Source: Geosiphon pyriformis (Eukaryota; Glomeromycota; Glomeromycetes; Archaeosporales; Geosiphonaceae). Taken from it: a stretch of 64,000 nucleotides of DNA. The stretch covers positions 190,347 to 254,346 of the forward strand of contig JAAOMT010000777.1 in NCBI GenBank assembly GCA_016748015.1, read 5' to 3'. Of the stretch, positions 10,341-20,727 are shown piece by piece. The position numbers and the translations under genes were made by a program. Below the pieces are notes generated by a model. It searched no databases. It was not told where the DNA came from and saw nothing but the letters and a program-made list of their open reading frames with translations. Position 1 is the first letter of the stretch; the number at the start of each line of letters is the position of its first letter.

Positions 10341-11183
10341 TGTTACTCATAAAATAGAGGAAAGACATTAACATATAAATTAGCCAATCAGAAGTAGTCA
10401 CAGTAAATGTGGAATTCCAGAATTTTTCTCAAAAAAAATTACAGGATTCCAGAAATTTTAGAATTCTCATACAAGGAATCGCAGGATTCCAGAATTCCAG
10501 GATTCCTCTTAAAAGAAATTGCAGGATTCCAAGAATTTCAGGATTTCTGGTGTGAAGAATTGAGGAATTGAAGAATCTCAATTATGTATATATAGTGGTA
10601 GCATTAGAAGTAAAAAAAACAGACTTTTCCATTTAGATTTAATCTAAGCAACCTTCTATATCACAACCATCAATAAATAATTATTTAATACCTTAAATCT
10701 TCTTTTCACTATCAATATTTTATGTTGATAATAATTGCTAATTAGACCATACTGAAACAATAGCTTTTGATCACAGCTATTGATGGGATACTAACCATTA
10801 TTGTTTTGGCTTATTCATTATTATTTTTTTCTTTATATTTTTTCTCTTTTTGTTATTTTTTTTGTTTATTAACTTGATTAAAGAATTTATGTATGGAGGA
10901 ACTGACATTAGGATATAGCACTGGTAAAAGACCCAGGAATAAGGATAGACATTCGGGATTGAAAATATCTTACCAGAAGGAATACTGGCCATCATGCTGA
11001 GAAAAAAATTGACAAAACTGCAGTTTCGGAAAGCTATGGATAACACAACTATTAAATCTTTGTGCATTATACAAAAGACTTAACAAAGAAAAACCCTTCA
11101 AATATTAACACCAGAAATACCAATCAAGCACCAAGTTACAGGTTTGTTATTTGACTTGAGATTCTAAATAATCACTTGTAACA
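10341..11183 (+). repeat. 5' LTR of element D (843 bp)
   Basis: It begins TGTTACTCATAAAATAG and ends CTTGTAACA. The U3 has GGAATTCC/GGATTCC repeats (10408-10575) rather than the palindromic array of C and F. A TATATATA box lies at 10587-10594. Downstream blocks (ATTTAGATTTAATCTAAGCAA and later) are shared with all family 1 LTRs. Confidence 0.9.
10408..10575 (+). repeat. GGAATTCC/GGATTCC short-repeat array in U3 of D
   Basis: Imperfect repeats of AGGATTCCAGAATTCC and related words, many self-complementary. Matching arrays are at about 11555-11725 and 20795-20960 (E) and 29555-29700 (D 3' LTR). The array sits directly upstream of the TATA box. Confidence 0.8.
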
Positions 11184-11185
11184 TT

Positions 11186-11201
11186 TGGTACTCTCTGTGA
11201 G
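11186..11201 (+). promoter_or_regulatory. Primer-binding site of element D
   Basis: TGGTACTCTCTGTGAG begins two bases after the LTR end, with one change from the E version (TGGTGC). The downstream fold-back copy CAGCACCA is at about 11221-11228. Confidence 0.8.
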
Positions 11202-11246
11202 ATATAATTTTACAGAAAACCAGCACCAACAAATCCCATCCAAACA

Positions 11247-11488
11247 GTGGCAGAATCAGAAGAAATAGGAACAAATCATTTGGAATTTGCAAAATCTTTA
11301 TTCCAATATTATCACATCTATCTCAAATTAACAAATAATAGTTGGCCAACAGAATCAGCTTTCAATTGCTACATCAACAAGAAAATCATATACCATTTAA
11401 GAAGTCAAGGAGATCCAGAATTTGTCTTCAACAACTTCTTCAGTAAACTACTTCAAAGCACTACTCTTCTGTAAAACTATTTATTCAC
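11247..11488 (+). pseudogene. gag N-terminal part of element D, cut by E
   Basis: The open frame starts at a GTG (11247) that is shared in position with C, E and F; there is no ATG in frame between the upstream stop and this point. It encodes the family N-terminal block (HLEFAKSLFQYY, then TESAFNCYINKKI). A TAA at 11472-11474 ends the open piece shortly before E is inserted at 11489. The frame resumes at 21603 after the TCAC duplication. Confidence 0.7.
11485..11488 (+). repeat. 4-bp target duplication (TCAC) left of E
   Basis: TCAC at 11485-11488 is repeated at 21599-21602. The preceding base differs on the two sides, so the duplication is exactly 4 bp. Confidence 0.9.
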
Positions 11489-12360
11489 TGTTACTCATAG
11501 AATATAGGAAATATATTAGTATATAAATTAGCCAATCAGAAGTAGCCATAGTAAATGTGGAATTCCAGGATTCCTCTTAAGAGGAATTGCAGAATTCCAA
11601 GAATTTCAGGATTTTTATACAAGAAATCACAGGATTCCAGAATTCCAGGATTCCTCTTAAAAGGAATTGCAGGATTTCAAGAATTCCAGGATTTCTGGTA
11701 TAAAAAATTGAGGAATTGAGAAATCTTAATTATGTATATATAGTGGTAGCATTAGAAGCAAAAAAAACAGACATCTCTATTTAGATTTGATCTAAGCAAC
11801 CTTTTAGTTCCCAAATATTAATAAATAAATATTTACCATCACAAATCTACTCTCCACTATCAACACTTTATGTTGATAGTTATTAATACTTAACCACACT
11901 AGAACAATAGCTCTTGATTATGGCTATTGACAGGATACTAACTTGTAAATTGCCTTGGCTTATTTTTTTACTTCTTTTATTTTCTTTTTTTATCTTTCTT
12001 TCTTTGATTTTTGTTGTATACTAATTGATTGAGGATTAAGTGCTGAATTATTGACATCACAAATAGCCTGGTAAAAGACCCAGAAATAAGGGTAATGAAT
12101 ATATATATATTAACAGATAGCTTACCAGAAGGGCACAACTGCCAGATTAAAATGGCCATTATGCTGAAGACAGAAATTGGGAAAAACAACTCACCAACCA
12201 ATCACATTATCATTGAATCTCTGTCTATTATACAAAAGACTTAACTAAAACCTTCAGATACAAACAACACCTTCAGATCATTATCATTGCAAATAGCTTC
12301 TAAGTACCAAGTTACAAGTTTGTTATTTAATTTGAGACCCCTAAATAATTACCTGTAACA
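11489..12360 (+). repeat. 5' LTR of element E (872 bp)
   Basis: It starts TGTTACTCATAGAATATAGG and ends CCTGTAACA. U3 carries the GGAATTCC-type repeats, followed by a TATA box. Two hairpins follow in the probable R/U5 part: one with arms ACTATCAACA/TGTTGATAGT at 11856-11880, another with arms CAATAGC/GCTATTG at 11905-11929. An AATAAATAAAT motif precedes them near 11818. Confidence 0.92.
11735..11742 (+). promoter_or_regulatory. TATA box in 5' LTR of E
   Basis: TATATATA within ATGTATATATAGTGGTAG, a context kept in D, C and F LTRs even though the sequence upstream differs completely between D/E and C/F. It is the likely promoter of the genomic transcript. Confidence 0.7.
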
Positions 12361-12362
12361 TT

Positions 12363-12405
12363 TGGTGCTCTCTGTGAGGTATAATCCTACAGAGAACTAG
12401 CACCA
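12363..12405 (+). promoter_or_regulatory. Primer-binding site and fold-back hairpin of E
   Basis: The primer site TGGTGCTCTCTGTGAG starts two bases after the LTR. It forms the left arm of a hairpin. The outer stem is TGGTGCT (12363-12369) with AGCACCA (12399-12405). The inner stem is CTCTGT-AGG with CCT-ACAGAG, with one bulged base. The implied primer tRNA would end AGAGAGCACCA. The right arm resembles that tRNA 3' end. Confidence 0.75.
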
Positions 12406-12422
12406 ACTACACTCATCCAAAA

Positions 12423-14560
12423 GTGACAAAATCAGAATCAATAGGAGCAAACCATTTAGAATTTGCGAAATCCTTATTTTAATACTACTGTCAACATTTG
12501 GAATTAAACTACAACCACATATTAACAGAATCAGCCTTCAACTTCTATGTCAACAAGAGAATTGCTTATCTGTTAGGAACACCAGTAAATACCGAGTCAG
12601 CAAGAGAAACCTTTTACAACAAATTAATTCAAAACACTAGCCTACTAACAAACCACAATTTCACATCTATCATTACAAAAATCAATAAAAAAATTAAACA
12701 TCACACTCAACAAAAATACCCAATTACATATGCCAATAAAAGAAAAGGAAAACTACAAACCCCAGCAGTGACACCTCAAAAAATACAACCATCCATTTGG
12801 AAGAAAACCCGAGTTGAGTCATCAACAAACTCATTATACTAATACACACTAAGAAGCATCATTAACATTTTATCAACAGGCATGTCCACATCAAATGTGA
12901 CATCCACATTTGGATGACTCCTATTTCAAAACAAACAAAAGAAAGCAGAGTTACTAGAAATCTATGGTGATTATTTTGAAAGATTTAAATTACAATTGCC
13001 AATACTATCTAAATTCCAATCACTATCATCTCAACCAAATTTTGGGAATGCAAGTCCCTAGGAGATAACGGAATCAGAAGAGAAAGAAGAAGAAGAAGCC
13101 AAAGATCAAGAATTTACTTACCAGAACCTGATTCCAGAAAATCCTGACATTGAAACCCCAAACTTTTAGACACAGCAAAATACAAATTTAGAAAATCTGG
13201 AAATCAAAACTCCAAATATTTAACCACTGTCAAATCAGAATAATCAAAATTCCAATCTAATTAATCATCTGAACTTACCTTCTGTTATTATTATCAATCC
13301 ACCATAACAACCACCACTGCAATCTCAAATCCAGTTACCATCTTAACAACAAAACTTAGACCCAATGGCTTATGCCTCAATAGCAAAACTCAAAGAGTTT
13401 ACCAGCAAAGAAGACAATGCCCAAGCATGGCTCAACAATATAGAAAAAGCCATTGCAGCTAATAGATAGAATGACACCAGAGTCATGCAAGCCATTCCAT
13501 ATTTTCTTCAAAATACCACCAATTCATGCTACTAAAGCCTGGTCAACAAACTCCAAGATTTCAATGCATTTAAAATAGAGTTCTTAAGATACTTCAGCAA
13601 CAATAACAGCATTAACAGGTTAGCAAACACCTTCATTATCATTAAACAAGAAGAAACTGAAACAGTTATTACTTACTTAGAATGCTTTTATAAGAATCTG
13701 TATCAGATCCAAGTCATCGACACTAATTATTTTACAGTGGCCTAGATCTTAAATCAGTTTATTCACGAATTATGCAGTAGCATCCTGCAATGCATATGAC
13801 CAATGCATTCTGCTAATCTGCAAGCAGTCATCACAAACACCAGAGATTTTAAAGCCACTGAATTAGAAGCCAACCATGTCCAAGCAGTAAATCTAGTAAT
13901 GAATGGATCATCTAACTTGGATTCCAAATTGAAACAATTTAGCGAATCAATCAATTAGAAATTAGAGGAATACTTAGCTAACAACAATCAAGCAATTTAT
14001 TAAACTCCACAGCAATGCAATAATCAGGAAAACTCTAATTGTTTCCAAAATCAATTGCATCTATCATCATCAACCAATCAACAGTAGCAACAAGAAACGC
14101 ATGTTTGCCACTATTGTGATAAACAAAAACACCTACAAATTGACTGCTGCTATCACTTAAATAACCAATAATTAGGAAATCAATATTGAAACCCCAATTA
14201 CCAGTTTCAAATTCTGAATAATCCATCAAATTCAGAGTCATACCATCAAAATTACCTACCTATAACAGAATAGCCAATCTATCAACCACCAATTTATCAG
14301 CCCTCAATACCCATTGTTTATCAACTGCAGTCTCAACTTATCTATCAACCACAGTCTCAAGTAATCTATCAACCCCAACAAATTCAAACACTGCCACAAA
14401 ACCTACCTCAAACCAGAACCCAAAGACCAAGACTGACACAACAAAGCTGGAGATCATCAATGGTTGTTCATCAACTGATTCCCAGTTCCTCTAACCAGCT
14501 GTCAGAAACACATTAGTGGAGTCCAGGAACTGGGTATACTCAAAACCCAAGTTCCCAAAA
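12423..14560 (+). pseudogene. gag (matrix/capsid, zinc knuckle) of element E
   Basis: The frame is continuous with pol, opening at GTG 12423 with no in-frame ATG upstream before a TGA in the primer-site hairpin. The first clear piece is 12498-12842 (TESAFNFYVNKRIAYLLG). A Gln-rich, acidic middle region follows. The capsid block with a KIEKAI-like start, FLRYFSNNNSINRLANTF and a Leu/Gln-rich tail runs from about 13380 to 14000. The zinc knuckle at 14106-14147 is intact (C-x2-C-x4-H-x4-C). Stops at 13029-13060, 13470 and elsewhere correspond to Gln or Trp codons. Confidence 0.8.
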
Positions 14561-15110
14561 CTATTTAAGTCTCTTGGTTACTCCTGAAAATGCCACATTC
14601 AACAATCTGAAATCCAACCAGAAGCAGCTACTTACCAGCAATATCTCATCAGCAAATATCTCCAATAATGAATCTTTAGCCACTATCTTTCCTTTCAAAC
14701 TTGAGGAAACCACATCAGTTTTATTATTCAGTAAAGCTGCTCTTAACATCAAACCAATCACCACCATGTACACTGATGTGAAAGTTGATGGCCACGCCAT
14801 CAAACTGATCCTAAACAATAGATCAGCTGGCAGCATCATTACATGACAACTTATGGACCAATTAGATTACTGAGTTGATCACACTGCCAGTGCACACATA
14901 ATCACTGCTGATGGAGTGACCAAGACTCCGATTGGCAAGATTAATGACTTTCTTATAGAAGTCAATAGTATTATCATGCCAATCAAAATATTAGTAATGG
15001 AAGCAACCCAGTACCAAGCTCTTGTTGAAAATGACTGGCTGTCGAAAACCAATGTCATGCTTGACTGAAACACCCAAGAACTACAGTTAAGCTAGGATGA
15101 CCACCACACA
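14561..15110 (+). pseudogene. Protease of element E
   Basis: This is a retropepsin-like domain with its open core at 14574-14846, starting with the family block LVTPENATFNN. The active site reads L-N-N-R-S-A-G where F and G have L-D-S-G-S-A-G, so all three catalytic-loop residues are changed and the copy is dead. A TGA interrupts the frame directly after the IIT motif (Trp or Arg position). The domain end (VENDWLSKTNVML) is near 15020-15060. Confidence 0.8.
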
Positions 15111-15479
15111 CAGGTGCCAGCCACTTGTGGTCACTTCAAGATCACTTACAATGACAAGCCACTCATTGAGTTCGAGAAAGAAGAGAAAAAATCTACCTAA
15201 AAAGCATACCAAGCTTTTTGGACCAATAAAGACCACAACAAACTACTACCAATACTCTCATGGGATGACAATGAAAAAGGAAAAGAAAAAGAAAAACTTA
15301 CCTGGAATGCTGACCAAGTCTCTTGGAATGATATAGAACACAATGAGCTATCACCAATACTCTTCTGGAATGCCAAAGAAAAAGGTAAAAAAGAGGACAC
15401 AACAGAAAAAGACACCACTACTAAAGAAATAACTAGTGGCTGAGAGAGATTCTACTCACATGAGCCACTAAAACAACTG

Positions 15480-15880
15480 CCACATATTCCACTTAAATGC
15501 CAAGATTGTGGAAAGAAACTTTCTTCCATGGGAGTTTGGGTCACACCAGATGAAGATTATTGGATGCAAACCCATTACTATTACAAGCCTTGTCACTGCA
15601 AACATTATGGCTATTCAAAAAGACAAGGAAAGTAGGACAACAAACCATGTTTTGCTTACAGCAAACAATTGCTTGATGAAGAAATATGGAATGACATTTC
15701 TAGTCGAAGAGAAACATATAACACTTCATGTCAATACACAATCCTCATCAGCAATTGTGTGAGTTATGATATGTCAATAACTGCCGTCTGGCACTGTGTG
15801 ATCTCTTGCTTGGACAGTTACCCACATGACAAGAACAAGATCTGGCATATGGCCAATGCCAAAATCAAAGGCACCATGTC
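15480..15880 (+). pseudogene. Cysteine-rich module 1 between protease and dUTPase of E
   Basis: A conserved block begins with KCQDCGKKLSSMG and runs through a THYYY segment, a GKWDNKPC segment and a WNDIS segment to SCQYTILIS and a CLDSYPHDKNKIW tail. In G, D and F the same positions hold CxxC pairs. Together the copies suggest about four Cys pairs (CxxC, CxxC, CxxC, CxxxC), enough for two zinc ions. I do not recognise the family. Parts are visible in two frames (15508-15762 and 15669-16028) because of an indel near 15560-15660. Confidence 0.65.
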
Positions 15881-16029
15881 CAGCAAAATTTTAGAAATCA
15901 AGAACAACCTACCAAAACCAGTCAATGTCATATTCATCCCAAACTCAGATGCTTTTCTTGACATAAAGACAGGTCCAGAAGAGTTTTATGAGCATTATCA
16001 AAACTTGGTACTAACAAAAGAAGAGTAAG

Positions 16030-16390
16030 AACAACATCTGGAAGAAATCAACACAAGACTATGTGACTTCCAATATTGTAATGAGTGTAATCTCATTTAC
16101 AATCTATTACTATGCATGATTTACACAATTCCAGAAGAGGATGAACCAATCAGCTACTGTGCATTGGAATCGGAATCAAATTTCAATCCTAATTCAAACT
16201 CCGACAATAATGACAATGAAAATAATAGTTCCAGCTCCATTCTATATGATAATAACAACAACAACAATTTAGACTCAGATTCAAACTCTGATTTAAACCA
16301 TGAACAATATATTACACTCCTTGATCTTATCAAAAAACAAGAACTTAAATGGTTCAGTGATAATAATAAAGGTATTATGTCAGAATGTGT
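16030..16390 (+). pseudogene. Cysteine cluster 2 and acidic Asn/Ser linker of E
   Basis: D and F have LCDHCLIPCDFQYCNxC at this point. In E a 21-bp stretch between two TGTGAC copies has been deleted, removing three cysteines. After MIYTIPEEDEPIS comes a low-complexity linker rich in Asn, Ser, Asp and Glu (about 16160-16290), encoded by imperfect AAC/AAT/GAC repeats. The linker probably separates Gag-protease from the enzymatic part of Pol. Confidence 0.7.
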
Positions 16391-16775
16391 GCATGATACT
16401 AATGCAGAGTTTGATTTGAGATATCTGGAAAAAGATTCCATCAAATTGGAATCACATTTATGCACATGTATTGATCTCAAAATAGCACTGGAGATTCCAA
16501 CAACAACAATGGTCCAACTAGCATCCAGAAGTAGTTTAGCAAAAAAGAAAATCAACATCAGAGAAGGAATAATTGATGCAGGATACGTAGGAAATATCAT
16601 TGCTATGCTACAAAATGATTCAGAAAAGTCATATATTATAGACTCAAATGAAAAGATAGCACAGGCAATATTTTTACCTCTGGTGAAAGTAGCTTAATTA
16701 GTGTCAATAGGAAACAGAGAAGAATTAAGGATAACAGTAAAAGGGATATAAGGATTCAAATCCATGGGTAGAATA
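16390..16775 (+). pseudogene. dUTPase domain of element E polyprotein
   Basis: The five trimeric-dUTPase motifs appear in order: AEFDLRY (motif 1), RSSLAKK (motif 2, Arg and Ser kept), GIIDAGYVGNI (motif 3, with the catalytic Asp and the substrate-stacking Tyr), KIAQAIFLPL (motif 4, with Gln), and a decayed motif 5 reading GFKSMG. The open frame 16116-16697 ends at a TAA that replaces Gln. dUTPases hydrolyse dUTP to dUMP and limit uracil incorporation during reverse transcription. Here the domain sits between protease and reverse transcriptase. Confidence 0.88.
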
Positions 16776-17129
16776 GATGTACCAGTTAATATGGCAGAAG
16801 AAGAAATTATTGACAAGGGAGAAATTATTTCCACCTGTTAACCAATTTCTATTCCACCATATGACCAGTACATGGTAGTCATAGACAGAAAAGTAAGGGA
16901 TCAGGTTTAGATTTGTGAAGCAGAAGCAATCTTTTGTGAATCAGAAAAAATTGGATTAGTCAATCTACACATACCAGCCAAGAACCACAATCACATCAAA
17001 ATCCCCATTTACAACAACACAGGAGATATTATTGAGATACTGGAGGGAATTACTATTGGATATCTGACCACCAAAATTGAAGATCAATTACCAAACTCCA
17101 TTCCAGACTTTCCACAACTGTGCAGATAT

Positions 17130-18143
17130 GTGGACATCACATTACAAACAATTTATGGACAAGAAAAATGTTATCTGCTCCAACCAGAACAATTAGAACA
17201 GATGAACTTGGGAAATCTAGATCTATTACAATGTATGCAGCTTAAGATGTTACTCAACAACTTCAATGACATCTTTGCAAGCAAAAATAAATTTGGTAGA
17301 ACTGACATAATCCAGCACCAGATCAAGACTGGAGATGCAATGCCAATCAAACAAAGAGCATACAGAGTACCACCAGCCAGCCATAAGATCATTTATCAAG
17401 AAATCAATCAAATGCTTGACAATAGATTAATTCAACCATCAATGAGCTCATGGTCATTACCAGTAATACTAGTCCATAAGAAAAATAGAAAAATATGCTT
17501 TTGTATGGATTACCAGAAATTGAATAGAGTGACCAAAAATGATAGCTACCCAACTTCAAAGATTCAAAAACTGTTCGATGTTTTTGGTAGAAAGAAATGG
17601 TTCTCAACTTTAGATTTAGACAGTGGTTACTGACAAGTAGCCATAAAACTAGGAGACAAAGAGAAAACAGTATTTACAATATGAAAAGGGAATTTTGAAT
17701 TTGAAGTTATGCCATTCAGCTTGATGAATGTTCCAGCCACATTTCAATGGCTGATGGAAATCATTTATACTAGACTATTGTGGAAATCTGTAATTGTTTA
17801 CTTGGACGATACAAATGTGTTCTTAAAAACATTTAATGATCATCTACATCATCTTCAATAAGTGTTTGAAAGGTTGAGAAGAACAAGATTGAAGTTGAAT
17901 ACAAACAAATGTTTCTTTGGCAAAACAGAACTCAAGTTTCTAGGACATGTTGTAAACAAAGATGATATCAAAATGGATTCAAACAAGATTGCAATAGTAA
18001 AAAATTTTCCAGCACCAACCAACTTGATGGAACTAAAAGCATTTTTGGAATTTGCAAACTATTATTGCCACTTTATCAAGAACTTTTCTAAACTGACACT
18101 GTCACTCTATTATCTACAAACCAAGAATGTGAAGTACAAATAA
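17130..18143 (+). pseudogene. Reverse transcriptase of element E
   Basis: The open piece 17130-17633 contains the linker (LNNFNDIFASKNKFGRTDI), the primer-grip-side motif IKQRAYRVPPASHKI and the first palm motif (KICFCMDYQKLN ... STLDLDSGY). A TGA replaces Trp right after that (Y-Trp-Gln). The catalytic YLDDTNVF box is intact at about 17800-17823. The thumb and connection run on at 17862-18143 (FLGHVVNKDDIKMD, LEFANYYCHFIKNFSK). Domain order and motifs are classic Ty3/gypsy. Confidence 0.9.
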
Positions 18144-18600
18144 AAAGAAACTCAACAAGAGGCATTTGACACGTTAAAAAGAAAACTTATTCAAGCTCCA
18201 GTGTTAATGTATCCAGATCATAACAAATTATTTATTATTATCACTAATACATCAAGTCAAGCATTGGAAGCAGTACTATCACAAAGAGGACCAGATGAAA
18301 GAGAACATCCAATAACATATGTCAGTAGAAGCTTAAGTCCCACTGAAAAGAACTATGGAACTCCAGTACTAGAACACTTAGCTATTTATTAGACTGTTAC
18401 CAAATAGAAAGAATACTTGAGCCAAAAGTTTGATGTTTATACTGACCACAAAGGATTGACTTCAATTTAGAAGCAAAAATTTGGAGACAATTGTTATGCA
18501 AGATAGAAAATAGCACTATTACCATATATATTTACAGTACATTATAAAAAAGAAAAAAACAACAGAAATGCTGACGGATTGTTGCAAATGAGACAAATCT
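18144..18600 (+). pseudogene. RNase H of element E
   Basis: The open piece 18201-18392 has the start of RNase H (MYPDHNKLFIIITNTSSQALEAVLSQ) and the YVSRSLSPTEKNYGTP block. The first catalytic Asp has become Asn (ITNTS for ITDAS). TDHKGLTS follows near 18440, and a NADGLLQM end near 18573. Stops at Trp and Gln codons split the domain. Confidence 0.85.
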
Positions 18601-20015
18601 AAAAAAAAAACATTTCAACCAAAAAATATAACAAAAAGATAAATATACAAAAATACCAACAACTCCAATATTATATAAATACCCAATTGTTCAAGGAGAA
18701 ATTATCTCAAAAAAAACAAAACAACATAAAACAACAATCAAAATATTTTATCAACCATCAAAATATACTTTACCAGAAAAACAGAAGAAATCCAGATCAA
18801 CTGACCAGAGTAATTACAAAACCAAAAAAAGAGACAATATTGTTTAACATGCACTCAGATCTAACAGCAGAACATTTTTATAAAGAAGCAACTATGGAAA
18901 GAACCAGAAAAAAATACTATTGGCCATCAATGTATCCAGACATTATCCAATATGTTCAAAATTGTAATGCTTATCAGAGAAAAGGAGAAACAAAACTCAG
19001 TGAACCATTAAGACTAATCAAAGTGAGACAACCATTCAATTGTATTAGAATCAACTTAGTCAGACCATTAACAATCACCAGCAGAGGCAACAGATATATT
19101 GCAGTAGTCATGGATTATCTCATAAAATGGCCAGAAACAAAAGCCATTCAAAGAGCAGATGCAGAATCCATTGTCAAATTTGTTCATCAAAATTTGATCT
19201 GTCGACATGTATGTCCAAAAAAACTGTTATCTGATCAAGGAACTTACTTTGTGAATAGAACATTGACAGAATTAAGTCAGAAATTTGAAATAAAAAGGCC
19301 ATTATTATCACTATACTATCCACAAACAAATAGGCTAGTTGAAAGATTTAACAAAACATTATGTAAAGCAATAGCCAAGATCAGTTAGGAAAACCAAGAC
19401 AAATGGGACTTGTTTATGCCATCAGTATTATTTGCTTATCAGACAATAAAGCAAGACACTACACAAACAACACCATTTAAATTAGTATATGGTAGAACAG
19501 CAACATTACCAGTTAAGATAGAAGTCAACATTTATCCAACAGAACCAATAACTAAAGACAATTTCCAGAAAACATTGTTGAGAAAAACATATGACTTAAT
19601 AGAGACACTAGAAAACAAATGGCAAAAAGCAGCTGATAACATTCAAAAGTCACAAAAGAAACAAAAAGAAAGACACGATAACCAATTACTGGATAAACCA
19701 GTTAAATTCAAGATTAGAAACAAAGTACTTTTATATCACACCAAAGTAGAAAAACAATGGAGTAGAAAATTTGACCCCAAATGGGACAAACCATTTTACA
19801 TAAAAAAAATTCTTGGAAATGGAGCTTATAAATTAAGATGGGACAACAAAATCTTAGCCAAAGCAGCACATAGTGATCAACTGAAACCATATCACCATAT
19901 AATATTACCATCTACCAGTAATATTCTACAATTAGAAATACAGAGAATACTAGTCCAACTAGATGAGATTCCATGAGATTTGGAACCAGTCATAATTATT
20001 GGACCAAACATGTAA
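18601..20015 (+). pseudogene. Integrase of element E
   Basis: Two long open pieces, 18687-19388 and 19410-19976, are separated by one TAG (Gln). The N-terminal zinc finger reads H ... H ... C-x2-C with the second Cys as Tyr (CNAYQR). In the core the first catalytic Asp is Asn (IRINLVRPL), the second is kept (SDQG), and the Glu is kept (RLVERFN). The C-terminal domain has FDPKWDKPFYIKKILGNGAYKL, a GPY/F-type module. No chromodomain is visible. The frame ends at TAA 20013-20015 after a TGA that replaces a CGA codon still present in F. Confidence 0.9.
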
Positions 20016-20023
20016 ATGAAACA

Positions 20024-20713
20024 ATGAAAAGAGTATATAAAAACATAGTAAACATGACAGAAGACATCAGAAAAATGGAAATTACCAACAACATTCACTC
20101 ACTAGTCCAACAATTCTTTCAATTGATCCAACAACAAGAAATAGAAATCACAATCAATCAACAAACCATCAAATACACAAACACCAGAAAAAGACCACAG
20201 GATAAAGTACAGAGGAAAACAGAAAACACTATTGACAAAATAGTGGCAAAAGTGAAACTGGTAATAGAAACACAATTCAAAGTCATCCAATATCAAGAGT
20301 TGACTATAAAAACCTGGAATTGGTGGATACAACAATTTTTAAGAAACTTTTGTTATTTTTACTTGGAACAACACGTGAATATTCAGAATCTATATACAAA
20401 TAAGACAAAACAATTATTTGACACAACAATACTATAACAACTAGAACAATTTGTAGAGAAAAACAATTTAACCACACAAACAAGAGCCATTTACTGGCTG
20501 CACACTGGATTTCAAGATTGACCAGAAATCTTGCTCAACACTGAAATAAATACTGTTACTGTCAACCAAATGGAAAAATTAATCAACACCCAATTTGAAA
20601 AATTACAGAACAAAATAACACCAATAATTTTCGAAAAAGAAGTTCAAAAACTACTCAAGAATGGAGAATTAGAGCTAGGAGATTTGGGAGATCTCGACAG
20701 AGCTCAATATTAA
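20024..20713 (+). pseudogene. 3' ORF (ORF3) of element E, about 229 codons
   Basis: It starts at ATG 20024, eight bases after the pol stop and in another frame, and runs to TAA 20711-20713 just before the polypurine tract. Two internal stops (TAA 20435-20437 and a TGA near 20520) look like mutated Gln and Arg/Trp codons. The product is rich in Gln, Ile, Asn and Lys and mostly helical. The C-terminal motif ELELGDLGDLDRAQY recurs in D and, as FDFDGAQS, in G. No signal peptide, membrane segment or zinc motif is visible. Function unknown. Confidence 0.7.
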
Positions 20714-20727
20714 AAAGGAGAGAATAA
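20714..20727 (+). promoter_or_regulatory. Polypurine tract of E
   Basis: AAAGGAGAGAATAA directly precedes the 3' LTR. It is the expected primer for plus-strand DNA synthesis. Confidence 0.85.

Noticed and set aside
14561-14839. Long minus-strand open frames opposite protease (also 15197-15418, 16154-16600, 23467-23703 and similar).
   Set aside because: They lie exactly antisense to recognisable retroelement domains, have no domain of their own, and arise from AT-rich codon bias.
19410-19976. Chromodomain at the C-terminus of integrase.
   Set aside because: After the GPY/F-like segment the protein ends within about 70 residues with no chromodomain-like aromatic or acidic pattern.
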